Source: Distichodus sexfasciatus | Taxonomy: Eukaryota; Chordata; Actinopteri; Characiformes; Distichodontidae | Reading direction: 5' to 3' | Length of the DNA: 64,000 bases | Assembly (NCBI GenBank): GCA_032718565.1 | Contig: JAVGVS010000621.1 | Location: forward strand, 94,501 to 158,500 | Shown: positions 24,059 through 37,539 of the stretch, piece after piece | How positions within the stretch are numbered: the stretch's first letter is position 1 | Layout of the letters: every line of letters starts with the position of its first letter | Notes under the pieces: generated by a model | Told to the model about the DNA's origin: nothing | Databases searched by the model: none | What the model saw: only the letters and a program-made list of their open reading frames with translations | Translations under genes and position numbers: made by a program

Positions 24059-25769
24059 CGAAGAAAAATACTACCAGCACTGCTTAACACGACGTGAAAT
24101 GCACCTTGATCGTTCATAAGAAATTAGAAATTAAACAGATTCAGTTAAAGAAACCTTCAAAAATTTAAATCACTTTAAAGCATCATTTTTAAGTATTTCA
24201 GAAACATTTGGTGCGTCCTTCATAAATCACAGTCACGTTATATAATGTGTGTGCAAATTACATACAATTATATAAATGATCTACATTATTTCGTCCAACT
24301 ATTAAAGCAGTAGCACCACCTGCTGTTAGAATTAGAACGTTTCAAAATATGAACGACACGGAACAGAAAGACGTGTCGTGGTTTAAATGTGTAGTAAACG
24401 CCATATTCACCATTTATTACAATTTGTGCCAAAATTCAGATTTGATAATACCTTGTAAGAACATTGGACATGAAGTCCAGTCATAATACAAATGTAATAA
24501 GAACATTGCACATTGCACAAAAACGTGAACATTGCACTATTACACAACCTAAACTCATATTATACAGTTGATTATTTATTTATCCATATTCATACAGTTG
24601 ATTATTAATTTATTTATCACCATATCACATTTCACTATTGCCCGTCCCAAGCTCGGATTGTAATGTTGATTATTTATAACCAAAACCACTAGGATTATAC
24701 AAAAATCAGTGTTCATAACGGAGTGTAAAACGCAAGTAGCTAACCATTCAACATTCATACATTTATAAAACCTATAGCGTCAAATTTGAGGCAATAAAAC
24801 CTAACCTGAAATTAATTCATCAAATTTAACTATGTTTTATACTAACAAGTAATTTTCCAGTCTCATACTTGTAACGCAAAGAGAAATTATTATTACTTTT
24901 TACACTAACGGGCGAATTTCCCCATATCTGGAGACGCTAAAATGATACATAAATTTCGGCAATGTCATAATAGTTTTTTGCAACTTTTGCTTGCAGCAAT
25001 GAACTTCACGTATCTTCAAAATACTGTTTCATAGAGTGACCTAATTTAACACAATTAGAGTTTAGCTTCTTTATAAACACAACTTATTGAAGTTGTCACA
25101 ACAAAAAAGAGGCTTCACAACCAAGACACATATTTCTATTTCCATCTATAATTTATTTTGATTTATGTTCTAATTCTTTACATCTTGATATGATTAATAT
25201 AGTTATGTGGCTTTATTTTCTGTCATAAACACCAGCAGTGTGTAGGTGTGACTCTGTGACATACACAGATACTGCTGATGATCTGTGTTGACCCTTTGTG
25301 CTGCTTTTTGCGACTTTTGCTTGGACCCCTCTAGTTGAGGCTTGCCGTATTTATGGTTATTCTTTTGCAAAATTAACATCTGAACAGCGACAAATCACGA
25401 GAAACAAGACATTTTAATATAGAACATAGGTGCTATGGTTAAATAACGACAAAATAATTTTAGCTGCCCAAATCATATTAGAGCCATTTTCATCTGAACT
25501 CCACAATTAATAAATGCTTTGGCGATTTCCTTTGACAATAATCTAAAACCTATCAACCACATATTATTCCCTTCACACACACGACATAATTTAGAGGCAA
25601 ATGGTGTGAATAGAAACTGACCGCAACACGACTACATCTACTTTAGATAATGCCTGTATATTGGGTATCCGTGATTACTTTCAGTTCAGACTTTTTAAGA
25701 ATACACTTCTATTAATAGACTGGATATCGAAATCTTTCATATTGAAAACTCTCAGTCAATTTCCACTTC

Positions 25770-25952
25770 TAGCTTAAAATGTATATTTTGTGTCCTATTT
25801 ATTTATATATTGTTTATTCCATGTGCCCTATCTGTTCTTTGTTCTCTATTTCTTGTTGCACTGTGTAAACTGGAGCCACATCTTCTCGTCTCTCTGTATA
25901 TTTGTACAATATATAGAAGAGATGACAATAAAGTTTACTTTGACTTTGACTT
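25770..25952 (+). repeat. LINE-like tail repeat, second copy
   Basis: TCTCTGTATATTTGTACAAT then GATGACAATAAAGTTTACTT and GACTTTGAC. Source of a false frame at about 25.8-26.1 kb. Confidence 0.55.
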
Positions 25953-26048
25953 TATTATTACTGATTATGGATATTCCGTGCTTCTTTATCTAAACAGCCT
26001 TAAATCACAAAAACATCTTTCTTTGAAATCATTTACAAAATCTTTATT

Positions 26049-26051
<3 letters not shown>

Positions 26052-26132
<81 letters not shown>
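26052..26132. repeat. (AT)n microsatellite
   Basis: About 40 uninterrupted TA units. Confidence 0.97.
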
Positions 26133-26134
<2 letters not shown>

Positions 26135-26274
26135 TGGTGGGCATAGATTAATTTTCTCACCTTAATCTTGGAATTAAATCTAAATTAATCCTAGATTAAA
26201 ATAGCTCATTTGAATTCTGCGAAGGCATTCAGAACTCATGTGTGCTACTGAAATGATGACTAAAAGTAAGTCTT

Positions 26275-26822
26275 TGGGAAGCGGGGAATGAGAAATGTTA
26301 CGAGAATAAAATTCGAGAAATCTTATGAGAATAAAGTCGAAAGTATTGCGAGAAAAAAAATGCGATATTTAGAATAAACTAAATATTAATGAGATTAAAA
26401 TTATGGTATTTTGAAATAAGAGTCAAAATTACGAAAATAAAGTGGAATTTTTACGTGGAATGTTTAAGATATATTTCTTAACTATAAGCACGTCTCGATC
26501 TCGCCAGTGAGTTAGCTCTACGGAAGACCTTGCAAACATCAACAAATCCAAAGTAAGGTTTAATGAAATCTCTTTAGTATGCATACACATTTGTAAATGT
26601 AGTTGATATAATCTGATAGATCCTCCACATCCATAGTTTTGTCATAATTCTGTGATTTATTTCAAGGAAATATTTCGAGGTTTTTTACTCAGCCAATATT
26701 TCGACTTTATTTCTCGTAACATTTCGACTTTATTCTCATGGTTTTCGAGTTTTATTCTCAAATATTGCAGTTTAATCTACGTAATCTTGGATTTTTAAAG
26801 ATTGGCACTAAAACGCCGTCAT
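26275..26822. mobile_element. Truncated copy of the GCACTAAAACGCCGTC element
   Basis: The interior repeats ACGAGAATAAAATTCGAGAA and TTCGACTTTATTTCTCGTAA in opposition, and the right end TTGGCACTAAAACGCCGTC matches 56101-56118. The left terminus is missing. Confidence 0.65.
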
Positions 26823-27791
26823 CAATTACAACTACTGTATTTATTAACAATTTTTATTATTGGATAAACTGTGTGGTTATAAAATAGTACAATATAAAAT
26901 CTTAATCAACAGATCCCCACTACACTGGGCATAAGCCCGGAAGTGCGGGTGTCCAGGCGCAAGTCACGGTCAGACCTATTGATACATCACGCTAAAATAT
27001 CAAGGTGAAAGTCATCATGACATGTGGTACAGATGACAGCTCCCAGCAACTTTGTGAATAGATTAACGGCGATATTTTTTTATCGCCCGATAAGAGTCAC
27101 ACGTTATATATATATATATATATTCGCTGGCCAAATCATATTAGAGATATGACAACAAGTGGAAATCTATCTACTACTTATTATTGTGAAACACATTATT
27201 GCCTTCACACACGACATAATTTAAAGCAAATGGTGTGAATAGAAGCTGTCCTGCTTACAAACACGGCTTGTACAAACATATTGTATAATGTATTTTTATT
27301 TTTATAAAAAAAAAAAATTATACTAAATAAAGGTAGAATTCCCAGAATCTTATAACGTATTATTAGCGTAACATAGCTTGTCATATGACATTTTTATACA
27401 ACATATGTAATTTTTGCAGGCTCATGCATAACGTATGGGCAACTTGTGTTATGTTACCTTATACAAATTTCAATTCCTTTTCGTAAGCTATATGAACAAA
27501 ATTATTTTATACTATAAGGGCTGTTCCGGTGTCATAATATATGTATATTTTTACACTAACTTTCCATTTCCATTGTTATGCTAATCATGCACTAACTAAA
27601 ACATTTTTACACTAACTGGCAAATTTCCACTCTCATATTTATAAGTCATCTCATATTAACCAAGTATCATCACTTTGACTCTTAACAGGTAATTTTTTTG
27701 TATCGTAGCGTACTTGAGAACGCAAATCATAAGTTCGTTACGTCATCAGGCGTAGCCGCTTATGTTTGTAGTTTTTTCCCCACCTATCAAG

Positions 27792-27872
27792 CACGTGTTT
27801 AGACGCCAATGCGGTGACAAATAGAACTACATTTCCCGAACATCCCACTCAAGCGTCTTCAATGCGATTGGC
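27792..27872 (+). promoter_or_regulatory. spg7 upstream promoter motifs: CACGTG, CCAAT, ZNF143-like, inverted CCAAT
   Basis: About 400 bp upstream of the spg7 start there are in order CACGTG (27792-27797), CCAAT (27806-27810), GAACTACATTTCCCGAACAT (27824-27843) and GATTGGC (27866-27872, inverted CCAAT). The third resembles the ZNF143/THAP11 site ACTACAATTCCCAGAATGC, typical of promoters of mitochondrial and housekeeping genes. Assignment to spg7 is by position and orientation. No transcription start is visible directly. Confidence 0.5.
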
Positions 27873-28252
27873 ATTGACCGAAAGGTCAACGTATACAAAA
27901 TCTTTCAAAAGACTAGATTACTGCATGTTTCGTTTGTTGGTTACTCTGGCCATGAAATTGTTGCCAGGTTCAGTTAGAAATGGGGCATTTTAACAATCAT
28001 GAATGATCGTGAAGCAGGTGTTTTTGGACGGGTGGAACAAATACGAGCCCTTGTGAGAGTGCGTGTTCTGGTGCGATGATATCTTTGGCTCCGCTGTTTT
28101 GACTGTGAGACAGTGAGCAGTGTGGCTAGCCGCTAGCCTTGTCAGTGGTATCTACCCGGGAGGGAGCTGGACGACGCTGTTATGAAGTGGGTTTTGAGGA
28201 CGGTGTTTTAGAGCAGGGGGTTTGTTATCGGAGCGAGGTGGTGGTGAGGATT

Positions 28253-28387
28253 ATGATGATGATGATGTCGCAGTTGCTCCGGTTCCGTGCTAATAGCGCC
28301 TGTAAGCTGCTGTCAGGCCTCAATAGGGGCGTCCACGCGCAGCGCCTCTTCACCTGCTGCGCGAGACCCGCTGCACGCGCGCTGCAA
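28253..28387 (+). CDS. spg7: spg7 exon 1, mitochondrial transit peptide
   Basis: Begins with five consecutive ATG codons (28253-28267), so the true start may be any of them. The peptide is rich in Arg, Ala, Cys and Leu with few acidic residues, as expected of a mitochondrial targeting sequence. It reaches RALQ, which matches the end of human exon 1 (GRALQ). No GT donor follows RALQ. The first usable one is at 28420 and is out of phase, so the 3' edge is uncertain and may contain an error. A CAA-rich run and CA repeats follow. Confidence 0.7.
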
Positions 28388-28657
28388 ACAACAACAACAA
28401 CAGAGCGACACTCATAGGAGTAACACACACACACACACGTCTACTCTAGTTAACATCACACACCTCACACAAACACTCAAAACACTAACCTTACACACAC
28501 ACAAACCTTGCGCGCTTTTAGTCACTCAAAACGCAACCCTTCCACACACACACACACACTTACTTACTTACTCACACACACACTCTTCCTCAAACTCAAA
28601 CATCACACAAATGAATAAACCAGCTCAAAACATCACACACACTCTCGCTAAAACAAA

Positions 28658-28688
<31 letters not shown>

Positions 28689-31600
28689 TCTCTCTCACTC
28701 ACTCACACACACCACCCCACCCCACAAAACCTCATAGACACACAAATACAAACATCACATTTTACATTTACTTATCAGACGACTTTAGCAGTGCTTTGTG
28801 ATCACAACTGTTCTTAGATCATAAGCCATAAGCATCTGTGGTTAAACAAAATTACCACAGACTAAGTTTTATACTTTGACGAAAAATGGGTTAAATGAGG
28901 AAGAAGAAGTTCAGAAAGAAGTTCGGAGGGGGGTGATATGGGTAGGACAACAACATAAAAGGTAAATTAGTCCTCTAGATACCCTTTATTCACACTAGTT
29001 AATCATCAGCACTCAGGGAGGAGCAAGCACAGAAATTTCTACCAGCTACATACACAGACACACACATCCACAGCAGTTAACCAGCATCCCTGTGGAGAGA
29101 GGCAGCCTGGAGAACACACACACTCTCTTTATTTAACTTACCCTAACCTTGCCTCTGTAACGCAAGTGGAAATTTTATTTCATATATCCCTTTACCCCAA
29201 CATAAAGATTTCTCGGCAGCATAAGCGATAACATGCTTCTGCTTTTTAAAAGTAAAACTAATACTCAAACATCAATTTGACATTGGCCATTTGATAACTT
29301 ACAGTAACAATATTTTCTTTTATGTTGGAGTTGCTCCTGCTATGGTTTTAGTCTTCTGCTTGCTAAGTGGTCATACATGCATTCACTCTTCTCACAAGTG
29401 CATCTCAACTTTTACAGGAACTCCTGAACACGCCGCTGAGTCCAAGGATTTTGGGTTTACACAGCGTAATCTGCAGAAATAATCTGCTGAATAATCCTGT
29501 TGGACTGTGGAAAATCTTGGGTAAGTAACAAACGGCTGAATGATGATGCAGCTCCTCTAAACTGTTGCATGTAACACATTTATTATTTTACTCAAGTTGA
29601 AATAGTTTTTTGTTGACAGAAATTGATTGCACAGTTTTGTACTAAGAATTGTATTTTTGCAGGTAGCACATGTTATTTCAGCACATCCTCTAGAAGACAG
29701 GACAAAGAAAGGGCGAAGAAAACCCCGAAGGATGAAAGGTGCTAAGGTCTTGTTCAAATTTAAATCTTTTGAATGAATTTTTCTGGCCTCAAATATTTAT
29801 TTTGTATATATACACACATATGCAGTAAGGTTTTAATTAGAATTTAGTTTAATTTATTTTTAATTGTCATTAGAGTGAAAAGAGAACCTTTACTAAATTT
29901 GCCAAATAAACTTGCTGGTGTTGGTGATTGTTGTTTGTGCAGAGGAGAAGAAGAGGCGCGAGCAGGAGGACCAGATGGCCTGGGGAGGCGGCGCATCGCT
30001 CTTCATCTGTCGCCCGTCATCATGAGTCTGCTCAACTCCATCAACACCAGCCCAGAAGAGACATCCTCCTGGAGCGACTTTGTCAGATGCTGGCTAAAAG
30101 CCGAGGTGTCTCGGCGTGCAGGTGGTCCCTAAGGCTTGACATCTCGTGGGATCTACCTGCACCCCAGGGCACGTCATTTTGAGGTGACCTGTAGAGATCA
30201 AGCGTCACTAAGTCTATACTTGTATTCAAAATATTATTCAGTGGTGGTGTGGTCAGATGCCCACCTGAGCAAGATATAACCCTCCAGTTTGCTCTGAGGG
30301 GCGGTCCCCAACTTAGGAAATAGAACTTGCTGTGGATAGGCGTATGATAATGACATAAATGTAAATGAAACGAACCCGGCCGAACGAGGGTACAAGGGCT
30401 CTATTTAAACAAGCCGTTTACTTTCTCAGGTTTAAAGGGATTATTTTGGGCTGAAACAAATTTGGCCTCACGTCAGTCTGCTGTGATGCTGGTGTGTTGC
30501 AAGGGCTTTGCCTGATGTTTTTTGCATACCGTTGTGCTTGACCAATAAGTTTGAGGAAACTTTCCGTTGACAGAGGGTAACTCAGCATTGACTCTAAGGC
30601 CGAATCGGTCTCCTACAGCCTTTTGACTTCTTGACAGTGAGTCTCTCAGCTCAGAGTTGCTCCGCTTCTCACGGATTAATGATAGGAATGCACGATGATA
30701 TCAGAATTGGCCGATAATTCCATCAGCATTGGACCGATGCTTCGATTTGCCCGATATTTACCGTAATATTTGATGACGTGTTTATTGTACCCCGGAAAGG
30801 TAGCGCTTATGCCAGGCATTAGAGGTGCGAACCTTCACTGGTCTCCGCGATTCGAATTTGGTTTATGTGGTTATCGGGTCAGCAATTCGTTTGGTAAACA
30901 ATTTTCTCATTTATTCACTGCACATTTTTCGTATTGTTTTAGATATTTGCGTTAAATTCATTATTCATAAAGATGCCCAAATCATGGAAATGTTTTGAAA
31001 ATAAATAAAATAAAATGATTTAAAACTGTGATTTCTAGTAAATTAGATTGCATGTCTGGAATTACTTTTAATGCATAGGACCACGGGGCAGTAGCGTTTA
31101 AAACCCCGATATATAGTGATTGTGGTCTACTTGCCACCGCCAGCGCAGAAATGGAATCACGCCTGCATCGCGACGCATCGATTATGTGATTAATTTCATC
31201 ACCCATGCCAGGCATGCCCAAAGTCCGAGGTGGGATTTTATATGACGGCGTCTTCCGTCTTAAAATGTGTGGCGTTATTTTGTGCCAAAATTTGAACGAG
31301 CAGTGGAACCTTAGCGAAACGAATCTCTTATCTTTACCTCGACTCCATCTTCCTCGTTGATCGGCATCTGCAGATATAAGCATGAAAAACACTGGATATC
31401 ATCATCGGCCGATAATTGCCATATTGTGCATCCCTAATAATAATAATAGTGCTGCCAATAATAAGGCCTGATGTCCTCAGCTGATGGCGTGTGTTTTCTT
31501 TCTACGGCGCCCTCTACGCACTTGGCATGGCAGCCATCGGCGTTGCAATATTGTGGTACATTTTCCGTCTGGCAGGAATGGGGGGCAGAGAGGGGGGCTT

Positions 31601-34600
31601 TAGTGCATTCGTAAGTAACACATGTTCTTCTTCTTTCTTTTTTATAAATTAGATTTCTATAATGTTTCTAGCATTAAGAGGCACTTTACACTTTCGATTG
31701 AACTGAAGAGGACAGGGAATGATTTTATGGTTTGTGCTGTAATGAATAATGCAAGTTGTACATCTAGAATCAGCTGAAAATGGCAGGATTCACCATCGTG
31801 GGCCAGAAGTCTTGGAAAAGTGAAACTTTAAGGATGTAGAATGCACGAAATGAATGGAGGTGGTTGTAGACTACCTGAAGGTGACTATTGATCAAGTTGT
31901 CGATGATGGGCTGTGAGTGTAGTAAAATATATCAAAGAGATCTACTCGTTTTGATTATAATCCCTTGATTTATTTCACTGTTTGCAATACACTGTTTATA
32001 ATAGTTGATGGTTTGGATGAGGGTTTGCAGTAGTCACCTCAGCACCATGTGGATGTAGACACAGAGTATACTATCGTGTTATATTTCTGCCTTAATTCTT
32101 AATAAGCCATGATGCAGGAACTTTCTGACAACACTTCGTTTTCACTGCAAAAATGCCTTTTAAAAACTAAGAAAAAAAATTACTATTTTGGAAAAAACAC
32201 TTTTTCAAGCAAAATTATCTGCCAGTGCAGCAAAAGAAAATTACTGCTAAAGATTTCTTAAAACTAAGAAAAACATGTTAAGACTAGAATACACAACTTA
32301 AATTCAACTTAGAATATACTAGTTTTTCAATTCTCTTGAAACAAGTAAAAATATGCCTGATCTACTGTGCTTGGCTCCTTTACCAATGTAGTTTTTTTAA
32401 GAAAAAACTTTGCTCAAAATGAGTTATATTACCTAGGTAGGATAACTCAAAATAAATTTTTCTTGAAACAAGGTCCAGCCGTCTAAACAATATTCCCAGT
32501 CTTACCAAGAAAAGCAAATCAAAAATGGTGTAACAAGATTAAAATGCTGAATTCAAGTCAATTACATAATACCAGATTTTATTTTTTTAGCGATGTCACA
32601 TCAAGCTACTCGCCTTCATGCTCAGATTTGCCTGCAGCACACAGCCATTTATGCTGCCACTTTACCGTTGACAAGTCACTGCAGTTGCAAAAAGCTGTGT
32701 TTTGAACAAGTAAAACAACATAAATTGTCAATTATGTAAGAATGAAAGAATTTTAAAAATAAATTGATGTTGCCAGCTATTTGTAAACATACAGAGCTTC
32801 TTTAGTAACTTACAGTGGATGCACGTTAACTTTCACTGATCTTGGCCAATGACCAGTATTATTATTAATGTGATGCTTGGCGTGTGTGTTACCAGAATCG
32901 AACCCGGTACCTGCGGCTGGGTGCCAGAAGTGCAGAAAAGGGCTCTCTGCTGCTAGGGCCCCCAGGCTGGAAGAAACCCTGCTGTGGCGGTGGCCACAGG
33001 CCAGAGTGCCCTTCTGGCCATGGCAGCTCGAGATTACGTGGAGGTGATCGGGTAAAAGAATCTGCGGTCTAACATCTGCGTGTTCATGTGCACAACAGAG
33101 TGCAACCCTAGAACACACAGGTCGCTAATTAGAGCTGTAGCGATACATCAATCCACATTGATAACATGAATCTAAAATAAAAACATCAGATTTATTTGGA
33201 ACATATGTTATTAGAGGAGGAGATGGTGGAGCGTTTTGTGATTTGAAATGAGTGGAACTAGGGCTGTGCGATATGACCAAAATCTCATATCCGATAACGA
33301 TATATATCACAATATAATAGGTTTACTGGAAATTTAGTGGAACTGTTGTAAGCAAAATCTCGTCTGTCTGTGCTCAAGTCTACACTCCACACGAGCTCTC
33401 ATATACGGCTGGTGTCTGGTACTTACACCATATTTACTACGCCAATTGGCAGTATAACACCTATTTTTACACCGTTTCATTAATTAAAAACACCATTATT
33501 TGCAGTGCTCTAATATATCGGGGCTTTACACAGTTCACAACAACAGTTTTTGAGGCGCTCATGTGACGTAGTCAGTTTAGCAAACTTTTTACGCCATAAA
33601 ATGGCCGTAAGAAGGCGCTCTAGTAAGGTGCCTTTACATCGAATTGTGGTTATCAATAATCATGATATATTTAATTTTTACCATAAATTTAGATTTTACC
33701 ATAATATGTATATGTGCAGTTACTGTTTAGTGTATAGTATAAATCTCTATCTCTATTTAGTAACGCATCTGTATATTTTTTGCATATTTTACTGCACATT
33801 GTATAACAAATACAGAACCTTAAATGTCGGTTTTGGTTGATCTTCCCCCGTCTCTGCCCCGGGTTGTGTTGTTGCAGGTCTGGGTGCTGCCCGGGTGCGC
33901 AGTCTGTTTAAAGAGGCCAGGCTGGCTCCTGCATCGTCTACATCGACGAGATCGACGCCGTGGGAAAAAAGCGCTCCACCAACATGTCGGGCTTCAGCAA
34001 CACCGAGGAGGAGCAGACGCTCAACCAGCTGCTGGTGGAGATGGGCGGTGGGGAAGGAAGAAAGCGAGCTGTATATATTTCCTTTTCAAGCCACAGTTTA
34101 AAAACTCACATGCGTCATTTCTGTTTTATATATTCATGCAGGGATGGGCACTACGGATCACGTGATCGTCTTGGCGTCCACCAACCGAGCCGACATCTTG
34201 GACCGCGCCCTGATGAGGCCCGGCAGACCCCTGGTTTCCGACATATATTTGTTAGCCTCCCACTCTCCAGGTGTGTGTGAGACAGATGTTCACAGTCATT
34301 TTTTCCCCAAGTCCAGAGTCTAGTCTCAAGTCTTTTGTCCCAAGTCTAAGTCAAGTCTGAAGTCTTTGTGCTTGAATCCAAGTCAAGTTACGAGTCTTTT
34401 TGTCCCAAGTCAGGTCTCAGAGTCTTTGTACTCAGGTCAAGTCTAGTCTCAGAATCTTTGTACTGAGTCCAAGTCTGAATCTCATGTCTTTTGTCCCCGT
34501 CAAGTCTCAAGTCTTTCATGCCTACAGGTCCCAAGTCTAGTCTGAGTCTTTGTACTGAGTCCCAAGTCTAGTCTCAGGTCTTTGTCCCAAGTCAAGTCTG

Positions 34601-37503
34601 AAGTGCCTGTGCTCAGGTCCAAGTCTGGTCAGGTCTTTGTGCTAGGGAGTGCAAGTCTAGTCTCATGTCTTTTTGTCCCAAGTCAAGTCTCTGAAATCTT
34701 TGTACTCGAGTTCAGAGTCTGATCCTCCAAGTCTTTTTGTCCCAAGTCAGTCTGATCTTTGTACTCGAGGCCCAGAGTCTGGTCTGGAGTCTTTGTACTC
34801 AAGGTCAAGTCTAGTCTCAAGGTCTTTGTACTCGAGAGTCCGTCTAATCTCAGAATCTTGTCCCAAGTCCAAGTCTGGAAGTCTTTCTGACCGAGTCCAA
34901 GTCTAGTCTCAGAGTCTTTGGCACCGGTCCAGTCTAGTCTCAGGTCTTTTGTCCCAAGTCAAGTCTAAGAATCTTTGTCTTTCGAGTCAAGTCTAGTCTC
35001 AAGTCTTTGTACACCAGGAGTCTAGTCTCAAGTCTTCCTTTTCAAGGTCCAGAATCTAGTCTCAGTCTTTGTACTCGAGTCCCAAGTCTAGTCTCAAAAT
35101 CTTTGTCCCAATGTTTCTTTGCCGAAGTTTGGTCTCAGTTTTTTGTTGAGTGATGATTATTTGTTAGCGAACACATCACAGTACAAAGGCTTTATGCTAC
35201 AACCAAGCTGACTTTTCTGCATTTTGACCCATCTGTGAAGGAGCAGTGGAAGGTTGCTTTATCAGGCAGTGCCCGGGGAGCAGTGCTTGGGGACGGTACC
35301 TAGCTCATGAGTAGCTCAGTAGTAACTTTACCCTTGTGGGATTTGAACCGGCAACCTTCCGATCACGGGGCGAACACCCTAATTGTTACGCCACCAGTGG
35401 CTCGGGCACCGCAGTGGAAGAGAGGTGTAAATAAAACTGAGTAATCATGAATACTTGTTTCAGGAAAGGAAGGAGATCTTTGAGCAGCATTTGAAGATAC
35501 TGAAACTCTCTCAACCTGCCGACTTCTACTCTTTACGTCTAGCTGAGCTCACACCCAGCTTCAGCGGTGAGTCTTTATACCATCATCACTTCAACGCTTA
35601 CAGTAGGAATATTGCGATATGCGGTTGGGGATGCACTGATCGATATCTTTGTGGATGGGACTTCGGTCCGATAACGACTCAAACAGCTGGATCGGGTATC
35701 GGTGGCGTTGGGCCGATCTGTAACTGGTTCACACTAATTCCTGCATATTGATATGCCAATGAGCAGAACAAACAGCATAACCACTACAAGCCCAAAAGCA
35801 CATCACGCACCCATTATATTTTTCATTTCATAACAGCACCAGCTCTCTGCTGCATCTGATTGTTCCTGATGGTTTTAGTGCAGGATTAGGGCCTCACTAA
35901 ATAGGTAAACCAATTAAAAAAAAAGGAGGACAAAAAGATTTATGTCATTACAATGTCATTAGAAGTCCATGTTTTTCAGCTAATTTAAGGACAGGTTGCC
36001 ACATGTAGCGGAATTTAAGTTTCACGTTTACCTTGTTTGCTGGTATTTTATTTTAGGAGCCGATATAGCGAACATCTGTAACGAAGCGGCCCTGCACGCA
36101 GCCAGAGAGGGACACAAGTCCATCGACACCTTCAACCAGAAATGCATTGTAGAGGGTTATAACGGAAGTGACAGCTTCGCATATCTCTACCTCTCTCTCT
36201 CTCTCCCTCTGATGCGTTGGTGCTTGCCTTGAGGAGTGGGCATTCCTGACCAAATATCACAATATTTTTTTCTTATTGATCGATTTTGATAATTATCACG
36301 ATATATTGTCATATTATGTTCGTTTTGCAAAAAACAGTTTCTTGATTTTGATTGGCTATACGAAGACAAGTAACATTAGCCGAGCCCAACAATGTTATTC
36401 AAGTTGGAAGCGCTTTCGGGCGTTCTATAGCGGCAAAATAACGTCTCACCTGAGAGGCTCCTGAGGCGGTCAAAACCTCACTTTCAAGGCGCTTTCTCGG
36501 CGCTACCAGTCATCAGAGCACTTCCCTGTTTGGTTCTAAATGGTGCAAAAGAAATATTGTGTTTTGCCACCTGAAATAAAACTAGAATGTTTTGACATAA
36601 ATTCTCCGATATATATCAACATATCGTACAGCCCTCAAAAGAGTGTTTAAGAGTGTGCTTATTTGTGTTTGTACTGACGTGTGTGTGTGTGTGTGTGTGG
36701 TGTGCAGGGAGTGTGAAAAAGAGTAAGATTCTATCCAAAGAGGAACAGAGAGTGGTGGCGTTCCATGAGTCGGGCCACGCGCTGGTCGGCTGGCTGCTGG
36801 AACACTGGTGATGATGAAGTATAGTTTTCTGTGAACTCAACATTATTCTTCACACTTAAATTCTTCCACTGTTATTGTTGCAGAAAAACTGACTTAAAAT
36901 GTTCAGCTCACTTCTAGAACTTCTCCTGGATGTGAGGAGAAACTCTATTTTGCAGAACTTCCGAACTCAAAGTCTTTATTTGAGGAATAAAGTCCGTTTT
37001 AAAGTTTAAAGTTTTAAATGGGCAAATGTGGATTTTAAATACGGCAAAAGTTTAGAAGTTTTAAATGGGCAAATTTGCACACACACACTGACATCATAGC
37101 GACCTTTTCATCTCAACCACTTTACCGCTCCTTTATACCTGCTTTTTTACTGCTGATAGTTTCAAACTGCTGCGACATGATCATGTTTTTGGTCTTTTAT
37201 TTTTCATATTTAGCTTTTCACCACAGGTTTTGGCTGATTGTGTGCAGTACATGCTGTGTGGCTGTTATGGAGCTCAGGTGTGTGTGTGTATGTATGTGTG
37301 TGTGTGTGTTCAGGTGTCGATAGCTCCCAGGACCAACGCGGCGCTGGGTTTTGCCCAGATCTGCCGAGGACCAGTACCTCTTCACCAAGAGCAGCAGCTG
37401 TTTGAGAGGATGTGCAGCATGGCCCTGGGAGGCAGAGCAGCTAAACCATCACCTTTAATAAAGGTCACCACAGAGTGCAACACACACCTGCGCATGCCTT
37501 GCC

Positions 37504-37539
<36 letters not shown>

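Larger units (their letters stand above)
23461..27780. other. AT-rich intergenic region between the CpG island and spg7
   Basis: No gene recognised. It holds two copies of a LINE-like 3' tail, a long (AT)n tract, a truncated copy of the GCACTAAAACGCCGTC transposon, and otherwise unclassified AT-rich sequence. The long frame at about 25.8-26.15 kb reads through the tail repeat and the (AT)n tract, so it is not a gene. Confidence 0.6.

Noticed and set aside
25810..26151. 113-codon frame with apparent membrane segment
   Set aside because: Runs through the LINE-like tail repeat and the (AT)n tract.
28287..28817. 176-codon plus-strand frame
   Set aside because: Shadow of spg7 exon 1 running into CA/CT repeats; composition is Thr/His/Ser repeats.
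34305..35115. CRISPR-like array
   Set aside because: Units of irregular length with no constant repeat and unique spacers; it is a vertebrate minisatellite inside an intron.
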